From positions 201,797 to 265,796 of the forward strand of contig NC_049994.1 of the NCBI RefSeq assembly GCF_000003815.2: a stretch of DNA of 64,000 bases, in the 5' to 3' direction. The notes under the pieces were generated by a model. It searched no databases. It saw only the letters and a program-made list of their open reading frames with translations, and was not told the origin of the DNA. Shown one piece after another: positions 12,143 through 22,800 of this stretch (its first letter is position 1; every line of letters starts with the position of its first letter). The stretch comes from Branchiostoma floridae. Taxonomy: Eukaryota; Chordata; Leptocardii; Amphioxiformes; Branchiostomatidae. A program made the position numbers and the translations under genes.

Positions 12143-15100
12143 ATCTATCTATCTTTCTCTCTGTATCTCTCTGTCTCTGTCTCTCTCTGTCTCTGTCATA
12201 TTCTATCTTTCTCCCTCCTTATAAAAAAATATCAGTTCAACAGTCCAGGCGCAGAGGTTTGCTCTAACCACACATTGTCCCATATGCAGGGTCCAACCCT
12301 AACCCAGGTAACGGCAACCCCAATCCGGACCCTCCGACAACGCCTCCTAGCGGAGGTGAGCCAACTCCACCCACAGGTGGCGGTAACCCCAACCCACCCA
12401 CCGGCGGCAGACCTGACATCTGCAACACTGACATCGACGCTATCTCACGTATCAGGGGAGAAACTTGGGTCTTCAAGGGCAAGTAAGTATCAAAGACGAC
12501 TTCATTATCACTCTCTGAAGACTAAAATACGAAAGGCATGACCTCAATCACAAAGATAATCACCTTCTGCATAAGAAAATTACTACATTTGTATTACGAT
12601 TCTTTCATAGATATGTGACAGAAGCCCTAAAGTTCAACTATTTCAAAAAGTGCAATAAAGAATTTTTTTTTGCAATTTCATAATGGAAATATGTATGTAA
12701 CAAGGAACTAATGAAAAATATCATTATACAAAGAGAATACTCGAATACTAGTGCTGACTATATCTAGATAGGTTGGGTTTGACTTCTTTTTTAGAAGCAG
12801 GCAAAGACAAAGAGTCCACTTTTCTACAGTTTGTGGGTTTTGTGATTTTAAGAGCAAAGTGGCTTTCTGGACGATTTTAAGAGGAAAGTGGCTTTCTGTT
12901 CGTCCGTAAATGTGGGAAAGCCGTGGAATATAATTGTGATTTCTTTTTAAACAATGTGGTTCTTTCGGCGTGGTACATGTGCCAAGAGACCATTGCCCTG
13001 GAAAGCAAGACCTCGGTACACAGAAACAAAGAGAAGGTCCCTTAAAACGTGTTCTGTAGCAGTGGATATTCTTAGACTCGTAAACCTTACATATTTGCTT
13101 CATCTTGTCAGGTACTTCTGGCGCGTGCGTGACCAGGTGTCCGGTCCATGGCTGACCAGTAGCTTCTGGAGGGGCCTGCCTGAACATCTGGACCGCATCG
13201 ACGGCATCTACGAACGGCCTGACTACAAGATACTCATCTTTAAAGGTAGGTTTTGTCATCAAATACACATCACAACGTAAATTGACGACACCGCGCCGAG
13301 CGTTGCACCAACTCTGCTCTACTAAAGTCATTTTCTAGGCTTTCACATTGTGACATCTGCATTAGTCAGGGCACTCTTAAGAACCTGTATTCAAGATAAT
13401 ATGTAAATCTCATCTGTCGTAATCTCACTCATGAATACTCTATGTCATAAGAACTCACCTCATATAGTAAACTGATATGCCCAGGTGTCCAAACAGTCCA
13501 GATTAAGCGGTTTATGTACGGCAAAACATCACAACGCGGGCCTAAGTTATAAAGATATAAATATCATTTAAAGGAGATGACGTCTGGCTAGGGACTAGAA
13601 GACTAAATGCTGCACTGTCTTATCAATGTTAGATATCACCCATATTTTCTTAAAGAAGTATTTCTATAAGTACAAATAGGCAAGAACAGCGACGGGACTA
13701 AAAGTAGATCTGAGCGCATGCCTCTGTCAGTGCAAGTGACTTTTACCCATCACCTTCTGCTTTAAAATAGTACGGACTACTTCTTAACACTTTTTAACGG
13801 CGTATGAGGCACAGAAATATATATCATTACCTACAGGACCTTCACAAATTGTGACTTTATGGTTTTAGATAAATGAGGTTAAAATTGTGATCTCTTGTTA
13901 CACCCAGGCCGCCGTTACTGGGTGTTTGACGCTAACATTCTTGAGAGCGGGCCGCACTACATCTCCGACCTCGGCCTGCCCAGCCACCTTGACGCCGTCA
14001 TGCCTTGGAGGAGCAACGGAAGGACATACTTTTTCAAGGTAAACTTTATTTTCTTTTTCCAAAGTTGAGTAGATGCAGTATATCAAATGTGTATTCGGAG
14101 CGTTAAATTATTTTTGTCCCACAAAACAAATAGTTGTATTTCACGTCTCCTTTCTGACAAATCATAATCTGACTTATCTACTTGTTGTGTGTTGGTTCGA
14201 ATAAAGTTCCTAAACGGGGAACATGCGGCTCCATCGTCTTTTCTGAAGATGTGGCGTAAGTGTGAACGGTTGGCTTGAGGTTGTCCTTCTGCACATACTC
14301 TTATCTACGTGTTAAGTTAGATAACTGGCATCGCTTAATTGTACATATTTATATGACTAACGGGAGGGATCCAAAGTCCAGTACGGGTCCAAAGTCCAGT
14401 AATGTTTTAAAAGCATTTGGCGGAGATAGGCATAGGTCTCTGCACAAGAAAAGTACAACTTGTTATGGACAAAACCTTGTTGTGAATAACTGAAAAGTCA
14501 GAGTATGTGTCCAAGTTGGTAGCCCCATAGATAACGTTTGAAAAAATACACATGTTTGACGCCTTCCGTGCATGCTGACGAGCGAATGTATCGAGAACAC
14601 GGCCCGGGAAATGTACATGTAAAAAGATACAGTTACCACCACGGATAAAAAGGATATCTATTAGACTTCTGCCTTAATCTTGTGCATAATCTTCGACTTC
14701 GCAATGGGGGACAGAGAAGTCTGGAAGGAGAGGGTGGACTTGGTCCGGGCAAGCAGCCCGCGATGATGATTAGACTTCTTAAAAAAACGCAGCTATGCCG
14801 TGTCTTTGATTGCCTAATACTAAAATTGAGTTGGGATCTCTTAGCAAAATTCAAGCGTGATATTCATGGAACAATAATTTTTTTCGTTACAGGGAAACCA
14901 GTATTGGCGTTATAACGAGGCAGAAGGCCGGGTGGATTCTGGGTACCCGCGAGCCTTGAGCATCTGGAGGGGGATACCCACAGATAGTATCGACGCTGCA
15001 GTTCAACATGATGATGGTAGGTGGCGCTTCAATACCACTTCTCGATGACTGTTGTTACAGATAAACTTTCAACGTAGTGCCCTGTCCAGAAAACCTTTTA

Positions 15101-16479
15101 CATACATTTTTTTGTTTAATAGATTTGTTTGATAGATGTTCAAATATATTCCGCTTAAACTTATATTTATAAGATAATGTACAAGATTAAGATTTAGATA
15201 TTAACTTTAAGAAGATTTAAAAGAGAATAGAGACTGTTTGAGACGAAATCCAAGGAGCAAACTATAGTGTTCATTTGTGTAGATTTCTGCGTAGAATTTA
15301 GTAAGAAATGGTATAACTGAACGATTTTTTTTCTCCATTGTGCAGGATACGCCTACTTCTTTAAGGGACAAGACTTCTACAAGATGGCAGAGCGAACCAT
15401 CACCGTCTTACGGGGTTACCCTAAGAGGGCTGCCCAGGACTACTTCGGCTGTCGGCCCGACTCCTTCTCCAGTGGACCCGGCTTCGCACCTATGTTCGCT
15501 GGTTCCGTCCAACCCGCAGGTGACTTACGATCATTATACTTGAGACATTACGTAATGGTTTACACTTTTTAGTATCAACTACGCCGGTGTAAGACCACAG
15601 AAAGTAAATTTAATAGATGACATCAGCGCGCTCATTAATTTTCGCCTGATTTCAGAAAAAAAAAATTTTGTCCTCTTCGGGGATGACCAGATAGACCAAA
15701 ATAGGTAAACACGTTGTGTTGTAGCCTAATAATCATATTTGCAGCAGTGACACTAGGGACGTAGCCATGACTATAGTTGCAGAAGTAAAACTTGTTGGAT
15801 AGTTGTAAAAGTGGCACCAAAAAGGAAGCCATGAGTGTAGTTGCCAGTTTGGCAAGTGATACCAGTGTACCACACCAGTGTCCATTTTACTAAATTAGTT
15901 CACTTCTTTAATAAAGGAAAGAATGCCTTCTTAGTTTTGATGCCACATTTTATCAATTCAAATGTTTATGGTGTCTATTTTGAAAATTTAGCCATGATGT
16001 TTTTGTTTAAACCCATTTAGTTTTTTTTCGCCTTATCTCATATTTTTGCATTCTGCATAGGATGTCATCCATAAAATTTACTTGCTCTGGCCTAAGTCAT
16101 AAAGCAAAACGCAACAAAAGTAGTGTATTATCATCTTCTTTCTTACACTAAATTCGTGAAGTAAAAACCAAATGACTCAAAGTTGCAAATTGTTATGATA
16201 GATGAATACCTACATGTGCCTCTGAATCCAGTCTTTTTCCTGCAATAAATTCCAAAAGAATGTTTGCAATAAAAATCAAAAAATAAATCACACGATACAC
16301 CGGTTGCATAACCGTCACGTATAGTCAAAAAGATTTTGAATTCATGGTAATAAACTGTTTACTTTTCATTCGTAACAGGCCTGTTGTACCACGCCGAAGG
16401 ACACTGCGAGTGGGAGCAGCACATTTGTGACCTGCTGATTCGCATGGAAGGCGGAGAAACAGATCCTTTAGCTCCTTAA
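7607..16479 (+). CDS. Secreted matrix metalloproteinase with hemopexin domain
   Basis: Eleven coding exons: 7607-7681, 8848-8983, 10130-10311, 10846-11053, 11636-11794, 12290-12482, 13112-13245, 13908-14038, 14893-15016, 15346-15519 and 16379-16479. All borders are AG/GT and the phases join into 538 codons. Order of parts: a hydrophobic signal peptide (1-22); a propeptide with the cysteine switch PRCGVAD (Cys86); a catalytic domain with [11 protein letters not shown] (His210, Glu211, His214, His220) and the Met-turn ALMYP (Met228); a Gly/Pro/Asn-rich hinge (254-296); and a four-blade hemopexin domain closed by Cys298 and Cys483. The zinc endopeptidase would cut extracellular matrix proteins outside the cell. 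No furin RX(K/R)R site precedes the catalytic domain, so activation is probably extracellular. A tail of 55 residues follows the last blade and carries Cys515 and Cys522, unusual for the family. No transmembrane or GPI signal is seen. The paralogue group cannot be fixed by eye. Confidence 0.95.
7735..7916 (-). mobile_element. SINE body fragment in MMP intron 1
   Basis: The minus strand reads TTGTGTCGTTGGGAAAGGCA, then CCAGGTGTAAA and CTTCGGTTGGGGAGG, the same core as the SINE at 21.5-21.8 kb. Both ends are truncated. Confidence 0.65.
9100..9411. repeat. Direct duplication of a block of about 115 bp
   Basis: The block at 9103-9225 (TATATGTTTTA ... GTCTGAAATCTCTATTT ... AGTGGCGCCAAGACGCTTAC) recurs at 9300-9411 with substitutions. 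A G12 homopolymer lies just before it. It sits in MMP intron 2. Confidence 0.8.
9497..9740 (+). mobile_element. tRNA-derived SINE, degenerate
   Basis: The head GTGGCGTGATGATAG followed by AGAGGTCCGGGTTTGAAC resembles the A and B boxes of a tRNA promoter. The body has CTTCGGTTAGGGACGTC, AAGTCCCGTGTTTAAGGAGA and CAAGACTAGGGGTCCTT, the core shared with the other SINEs here. Confidence 0.7.
10440..10562. repeat. (GTAT)n microsatellite
   Basis: An interrupted GTATGTAT tract in MMP intron 3. Confidence 0.85.
11967..12212. repeat. (CT)n / (CTGT)n microsatellite
   Basis: A long pyrimidine tract of TCTC and TGTC units in MMP intron 5. It produces long artificial open frames rich in Ser, Leu and Cys. 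Confidence 0.92.
12755..12915. repeat. Dispersed repeat, copy 1
   Basis: The segment TTGGGTTTGACTTCTTTTTT ... GTCCACTTTTCTACAGTTTG ... TTTCTGTTCGTCCGTAAATG matches 24600-24760. An internal block AAGAG(C/G)AAAGTGGCTTTCTG is duplicated. The class is unknown. Confidence 0.65.
15593..16092. mobile_element. Harbinger-like MITE, copy 1
   Basis: Ends are inverted repeats related to GGCCACAGCAAGTAAATTTT. TAA flanks both sides (15590-15592 and 16093-16095), a 3-bp TWA target duplication. There is no coding capacity. It lies in the last MMP intron. Sister copies are at 26382 and 37812. Confidence 0.88.
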
Positions 16480-16802
16480 CCTATACAACAGCGATTTTAT
16501 AACTCTATCTTATACGTGTATGTGTAAAATATCAGGATATATAGCCAGTATTATTTACATTTTGTGGAAGTCCGTGTTCAATATAAATATATTTATGGTG
16601 TGTGGTTGTAGACTTTTTTGTAAATAATATCATAGGACAGTTTTTTTTACACTGCGTTAAAATACAAATACTGGTAAGGTATTGTTTTGCAATTTCCCTA
16701 CGATGTCGTTCTTGTTGTGAGTGTGAAATAGAATTCGAATTTATAACCTTTTTGTGTTATTTCCACCATTTTACAATAAGTGATTTTGTACTAATATGCG
16801 TA

Positions 16803-16808
16803 AATAAA
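16803..16808 (+). terminator. Polyadenylation signal of the MMP gene
   Basis: AATAAA about 325 bases after the MMP stop codon; it would give a 3' UTR of about 340 bases. Confidence 0.6.
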
Positions 16809-16819
16809 GAATAATATAA

Positions 16820-18748
16820 TCTAACTTGCCCCTTAGTAGTGTTGTATTTGACCATGGTTTCTTAATGTGCATACTGTTCGTGGTTTTAATGAGTCGATAT
16901 ATACACAATATAGTTGCGGGATCGCTAAGTAGCGTAGCCAAGTATGTAATGTTTTATAAAGTATTAGTATACTAAGCGTTAGATTGATTATTTCTACAAT
17001 GATAATAATTTAGATTAGTTTTTTAGCCTTGTTAGCTGCCTGCATTATAAATAGTTAACTGTCACGTATGTACAATTGAAGTTGCCATACACTGTACCTG
17101 TTATTGAAGTTGCAAGATATATAGGCACCATGTAGATAGTTAGACTTCTACAAAAGTCAGTTAAAAAAACAGTTTTTCAAAAGAACACAATTCAAATGGC
17201 GACATTTTTTTTTACATTCTGTAAAATAAAAAAAAATATTCAGACATTCACATTTTCTTTTCAATCCGTGCAGTTTATTACTCTTATACTTACACGCAGT
17301 ACACGTGGCAGTGTTTATGACATTTATAATATCGACATATGTTTCATACGCTTGAAACTTTCGACAGACATGATTAACGTTAAATAAAGCAAACGTTTTC
17401 ATTTTTGAACAATCGCGTGCTTTCAAATTGCACTGAGCACCGTCTCCATACCACATTGATGGCATATTGTGCCCTGTATATATACGACTGTCACTTAGGC
17501 CGCACTGACTTCATGATTTGCATTTTTGTCCGTTTTTAAAAGATGTTGGCGACCATACTGCACTGTCTTTTCGCTAAAAAGGTGCTGCAAAATAAGAAAG
17601 TATGCGTCATAAAGTTTAAATCTTGGATGCTGAAATGTCGTAAAATGCCTTTATGCATTTTTGCCATGCGTTACATCTGTTCATATAAACTGTTTTGGGA
17701 TGTGCTGATGATGTCATCCCTATGATAGTATAAGTATGAGGATAAGGAGCAAAACAATACTAGCGACACGTACTAGTTCCGATATGCGTAAGGACACGTC
17801 CATCCGATATGCGTAAGGACACGTGCATAAATTTCAAGTTAGCGTTACAGAAATCTGTATTCACAATATTGTTTAATCCTAAGTTGCAGTCTTTCAACGA
17901 CTATATCATACACTACTACATAGATATACCATTAATGTTATTGTCATAAAAAATACATTGCAACATTTTTTCCACATGGTTTTTAACCCAAAATTCTGCA
18001 TCTGCAGCAGAACCATTTACTGTCTATTCCACAACAACAAAATATTGTAGAATCTAGGAATACATTTAGTAAACAAATTACACACTATTTTACCGTACAC
18101 AGAATAAAGCCCTTATCCACTGACGTCGGTGCAAATCAAATTGATAAGAACCAGAAGAATACTTGTAAAAACTTTGTGCACGGAAATATGTTAACTTAAT
18201 AATATAAATTGTGTAAAATATTTCAAATAGAGGAATAAAGTTATATTCGTTTCCAAAAAATTACATACTGTACATTGTATGTCCTATGATGCAGAATTGT
18301 GAAAAGAAGTTGTCAAAACGCATAGCGGGTATCTCACTTGGACACGCTTGTTGGTGACTAGTGTTTTAAAAAGCCGCTAATAGTCGTCAACATGTAACGA
18401 AATTCGTCGCCAACAGGCGCAAATTGGTCGCCTGAAATGGGGGATTTTTTTAAGTCTCAGGAAAAAATCGAGTGTGCGTTCAAACTAGTCGCCAGCAGGC
18501 GCAATCACTGCAAATCTCTTTTTGAAGAATCTTGATTGGATTTTAGTTCTGTGGCAAAACAACAGTTTCCAATAGTTATCTTGCACCTAATTCGGGGTTG
18601 AAACGGAGGATTTGACATTCCGGGTGCCGCTATTTTGTTTGTAATGTCACGTGATTTACTCGTTTGTCGCACAGCAGTGTGATTGCAACGGAAAACTGGC
18701 AAGAATTCGAGAGGTTGTCGCAATAATTGTCAACCGAATGGAGCGATA
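16820..18748. other. Intergenic, no gene recognised
   Basis: AT-rich. A 24-bp direct repeat with GATATGCGTAAGGACACGT occurs twice at 17780-17824. Near 18400-18510 the motif GTCGCC(A/T)(A/G)CAGGCGCAA is repeated. No coding structure is seen. Confidence 0.5.
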
Positions 18749-18931
18749 TACAGTAATTCCCAAGCAGATCCCACAATGGCATAAGATAGTACCAAACTGA
18801 CCAAGGAGTGTAGTCAGCCAAGAGGTGTACATTTGCCGCATGTAGCCAAAAACACTCCTAGTCCGGCTACACTCCTCTGACAGCTTTGTATACTATTTTA
18901 TGCTACCGTAGGATCTGCTTGGAGATTACAG
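18749..18931. mobile_element. MITE with long imperfect inverted repeats
   Basis: The left arm (ACAGTAATTCCCAAGCAGAT, then GGAGTGTAG) pairs with the right arm (ATCTGCTTGGAGATTACAGT, CTACACTCC) over about 65 bp. It is a foldback with no coding capacity. Confidence 0.8.
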
Positions 18932-19830
18932 TGAGAGACCCGCTTTACAGAACTAGCTCGATATATATTCTATAGTGCAGCATATAGTTTTAAAACTAGG
19001 TCTCGATAACACATTTGGAATTCTCACAGCTATAATACATGTATTTGCAATACGCCTTCAATTTTCAGTACGCCTTCGTATTTGTTTTGGCAGTTCAATG
19101 ATAGATTTTGTTCCTTTCGAATGGATTAAGTTGGCAATAATAGGTCATAGAACAAGGCATCGTCATCAGCAACCATTGTCTATCTGTTGCACCTGCGGCC
19201 ACATTGGCAAGTTCAAAATGGAGGTAATTTCATTTACAGTTACTGAATAAAGACCGCAAATTTTGTCTAAATCTCTGGCAGTATCCTTAAGCCTTATCCA
19301 GTTGTTTGTGTAACAACTTGTCATTCATTCAGAAACATCTATTTAATCTTTCTATACATCTGTTCTTTTGGGATTCAACGTTAAATAAAGTTACTAAAAA
19401 ACGGAGATCAACTGTTGTAACAAAGGTCCATTGCAAGACTTTTTTTCTGTCCTATGATCTTTTCTTACATGCAGCAAGGAGGTGCACCACGGACGGGCAC
19501 TGTTTTTGTTGTTTGCGTGCGTTCATTTGTATGATTCAAGATATATTTGTTTGAATTTTGATACGTTTGTAGTTCTTGGAGTCCCGTGTTGGTGATTTTC
19601 TGCACCGTAGCTGTGCTTTCAAGTGATGAAAAACTGTAGACCGACACCCCCATTTGAAAGTAGTGTGGTACATCATTTGTTGGTCTAATAATAACGATCT
19701 ACAACGATCTAGATCTTGGTCCTGGTACAGAAGCTGCCTTACACTTCGTAAAAAAAGAGGTTCTGTATTCTCCGTTCTCTCTTGTTTATCAAGAAGCGTA
19801 CTGTAAAAAAAAGCTGTCTGACTGATGACG
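18932..19830. other. Region 3' of MREG, no gene recognised
   Basis: This is the likely 3' UTR and downstream flank of the minus-strand MREG gene. An open frame continues past the MREG stop in another phase, but it has no recognised motif. No convincing polyadenylation signal was picked. Confidence 0.4.
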
Positions 19831-22800
19831 TCATGGGGTGTTGTCTTCTCCACTGGAATAGTCTGAAGTTTGGGGACTGCCGGACCTTTTTCTTGTCGGG
19901 ATGGAAACATAATCTCCTGTGCACGTGTTCAGAGAATTATGATCTTTCTGGCGCACCTTTGGAGAAGACGACTGAACGCGTACAGGGTGACCAGGGACTT
20001 TCCGCATGACTTTCACGTGGTGTCCGCCAGGGGTCGTCGCCATGAGGACAGGTTTGCCTGGGATGGGCGTGGCTCTGCCATGGCAACACGACACGACCAG
20101 GGAGCTGGGGTAGAGCTGTTTGGCCGTCTCCACAAATGTCTGGGCGAGGTCGATGTGTATCAGGCGCTCCTATCACAAAAATATACATTTATTAGAACAG
20201 GAAAAGCACGAAGAGACAACACGTGATTGGTGTATGTACTAGATTTGTAATATCCATTTATCATTTAACTACTGCTCCATATAGCCATAATGCACTTAAA
20301 GAATTACAGAAGTAGTTTTTTTGTTCCAGTTTGTGTTCTTCTTTTCTGCGATTCCTTTATGTTATGCAAATTGAGTGGTGTAGTTTCTTCTTCTTCCGCC
20401 AGAGGGGGCTAATCATGTCTGTTTTTTATCACACGAGGTTCAATCACTGTTATAGTTCATAGGATAAAGGAGACTTCTTTTCCACAACCAGTTTGTACTT
20501 ACTTTGCTTACGTTTCGATGTCTGTCAGACACCTTCCTCAGAGCTTCTAACTGGAGTTTTGCTTCTCACCGCTACATGTAGCCGATGTAGGTGGCGAGAA
20601 GCAGAACTCCAGTCAGAAGCTCTGACGAAGGTGTCTGAGAGACGTCGAAACGTAAGCAATGTAAGTACAAACAAGTTGTGGAAACGAAGTCTCCTGATGA
20701 AGTTTTTTTCGACTGTAGTAGTTCGTTGAAATAAAGCATTTGTTGACATACACTTTATATTTTCTATTTTCTATTCTACATTACTTTTTACTTGTAAATA
20801 TGTGATTACAATATATACATGTACTTACCAAAACGTAAAGATATCTGGCTGGCTTAGTCGAGGACACTCCAAATATGGAAGACTCCTCTGACAGCTCATT
20901 GAACAGATCTTTCGCGCCCTGACTGATGGTTTCCTTGGTAACGGCTGTCACCGTCAGGATGTTGTCAATTTCTTGCAGGTCGTCAAAACCTGGGGGCGAT
21001 AAATACAGGGATAAGCTTCCTCACACTAGTTACCACACATACGCGGGTGAAATGAACTCTGGGTAATATGTCAAAGTTGAAGGCCCTCAGACGTCAACAA
21101 TCTCGCCTCTACCATTGTTTCGATTTGTGTAACAATGTCCGGAACGTAATGGCGCCTGTAAAATGGTGGAATGTTGATTTTCTGGGGGCCTTAAACTTTG
21201 ACATATTACCCAGAGTTCCTTTCACTCGCTCATGCGTGATAATTAGTGTGAGAAGGCGTATACATTAGAGTAGGGCCTTCCATCGGAGCCTACGTATACC
21301 TGATGATGGCTGTTTCTTCGTATCCGAAGATCAATGGTAGGCAGACAGGTTGATTAGACGACCAGTCTGCCTGGCCTGCACGTGACGTTTTAAGGTGAAG
21401 GAGGGGTGTGCACTTCCTTCTCCACCCTCTCGTCTACTGGCGCACTAAGTCCTACAGGGACAGAACTGTTTTGCCACGCATAAGACGGCCCCAGCAGATG
21501 CAGGTTTATTATTTGGAGTTTCCATCTCCTAGGAGGACTTCCGACCAAGGATGCAAGGGGTTCTTCCTACCCCTGACTCGTGTGTCATGGCGGGTGTGTC
21601 ATGCCCGAACATGCCCCTATGGCCTGTCACCACAACAAAGGCCTGTCACTGCCACTAGCCGCAGCTATGTACTCATTTACACCTGAGTTAGGTGAGGAAA
21701 GTCGTGTAAAGTGCCTTTCCCAAGGGCACAAGATCGGTGACACGGCAAGCGGATTTGAACCCGGGACCTCTCGGGCCTGAGACCACGCGCTCCCGATCGT
21801 GCCACGCGATCCCACACGGCGTATACCATAAGACCTCTTTTGAATGGAGTCACATCGTACCATGCAGAGCTACAGCCTACTCACACTAGTAGCTAGCTGT
21901 AAAGATCATGCGCATCTATTCACATTCCGGGCAATATTAAACTTGACAATCAAATCTATACAGTCTAAAAGCCGGCACATTATGTTTGTCATCCAATCAC
22001 TTACTTTCGCTTTAAAGTCTCCCCGGGGTTCGCGTAGAAATACTGTAACCCGTGGTCTTATCCATGAATATTCCTTAAAATTAAGGACCACATGGGTAAG
22101 TAGCGATACCTGAGGCTGAACCAGTAAGATTCGCCCTGAGAAAGTTGACAGGTCGTCATAAAGTAGAAGTTGTGTATACATAAAAAAGTTTCTGTACGTG
22201 ACATGATTCACTTCACTCACCTAACATTTCAAGAATCTTGACCCATCGGTCCCTGATCTCTCTTCTGCGCGTGCGCACGGTGTGAATGTCAAAGTTCAGG
22301 TGACTCCACTCCTGTGATAAGAAAAAAGATTCTTCAAGCAACACGCACATGTGACGTATATCATTAGGTTCACCGTAAATGGTATTGTGTGCGAGTAAAA
22401 AATCACATCTGCTGTCTTTTTTGGACATGGTCATTAACATTATCATACTATACCACTAGGTCGCTCTATAGTCTAGAATTGTGTGCGGGAAAAACACTGG
22501 GTCTTGTTATCGCAAACCTGTAAACATTCTTCGTAAAAAGAATTAAGAAAAAACGTCAATATCAAACCTAAACTCTGATTGGCAAATGAGAGAAGAAGAA
22601 AGAAAGAGAAAAGGGACATACCAGCAAAAACGATATGTTTTTCCTACGAGGAAAACTAATACGCTCAATCGACATATCAATCATATAATCACATTCAATG
22701 AGTTATGCTGGCGACAAATAGTAGTTTGCCGAAACACAAGTGGGCGTTCAAATATACATACACAAAGAGAAAGAAACGGAGAAAAACAACTTAATGTGTT

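Noticed and set aside
12005-12541. 178-codon frame rich in Ser and Leu
   Set aside because: Translation of a (CT)n microsatellite running into MMP exon 6 in a wrong phase.
21760-21826. tRNA gene on the minus strand
   Set aside because: A- and B-box-like sequences are present, but no closing acceptor stem follows and the SINE body continues.
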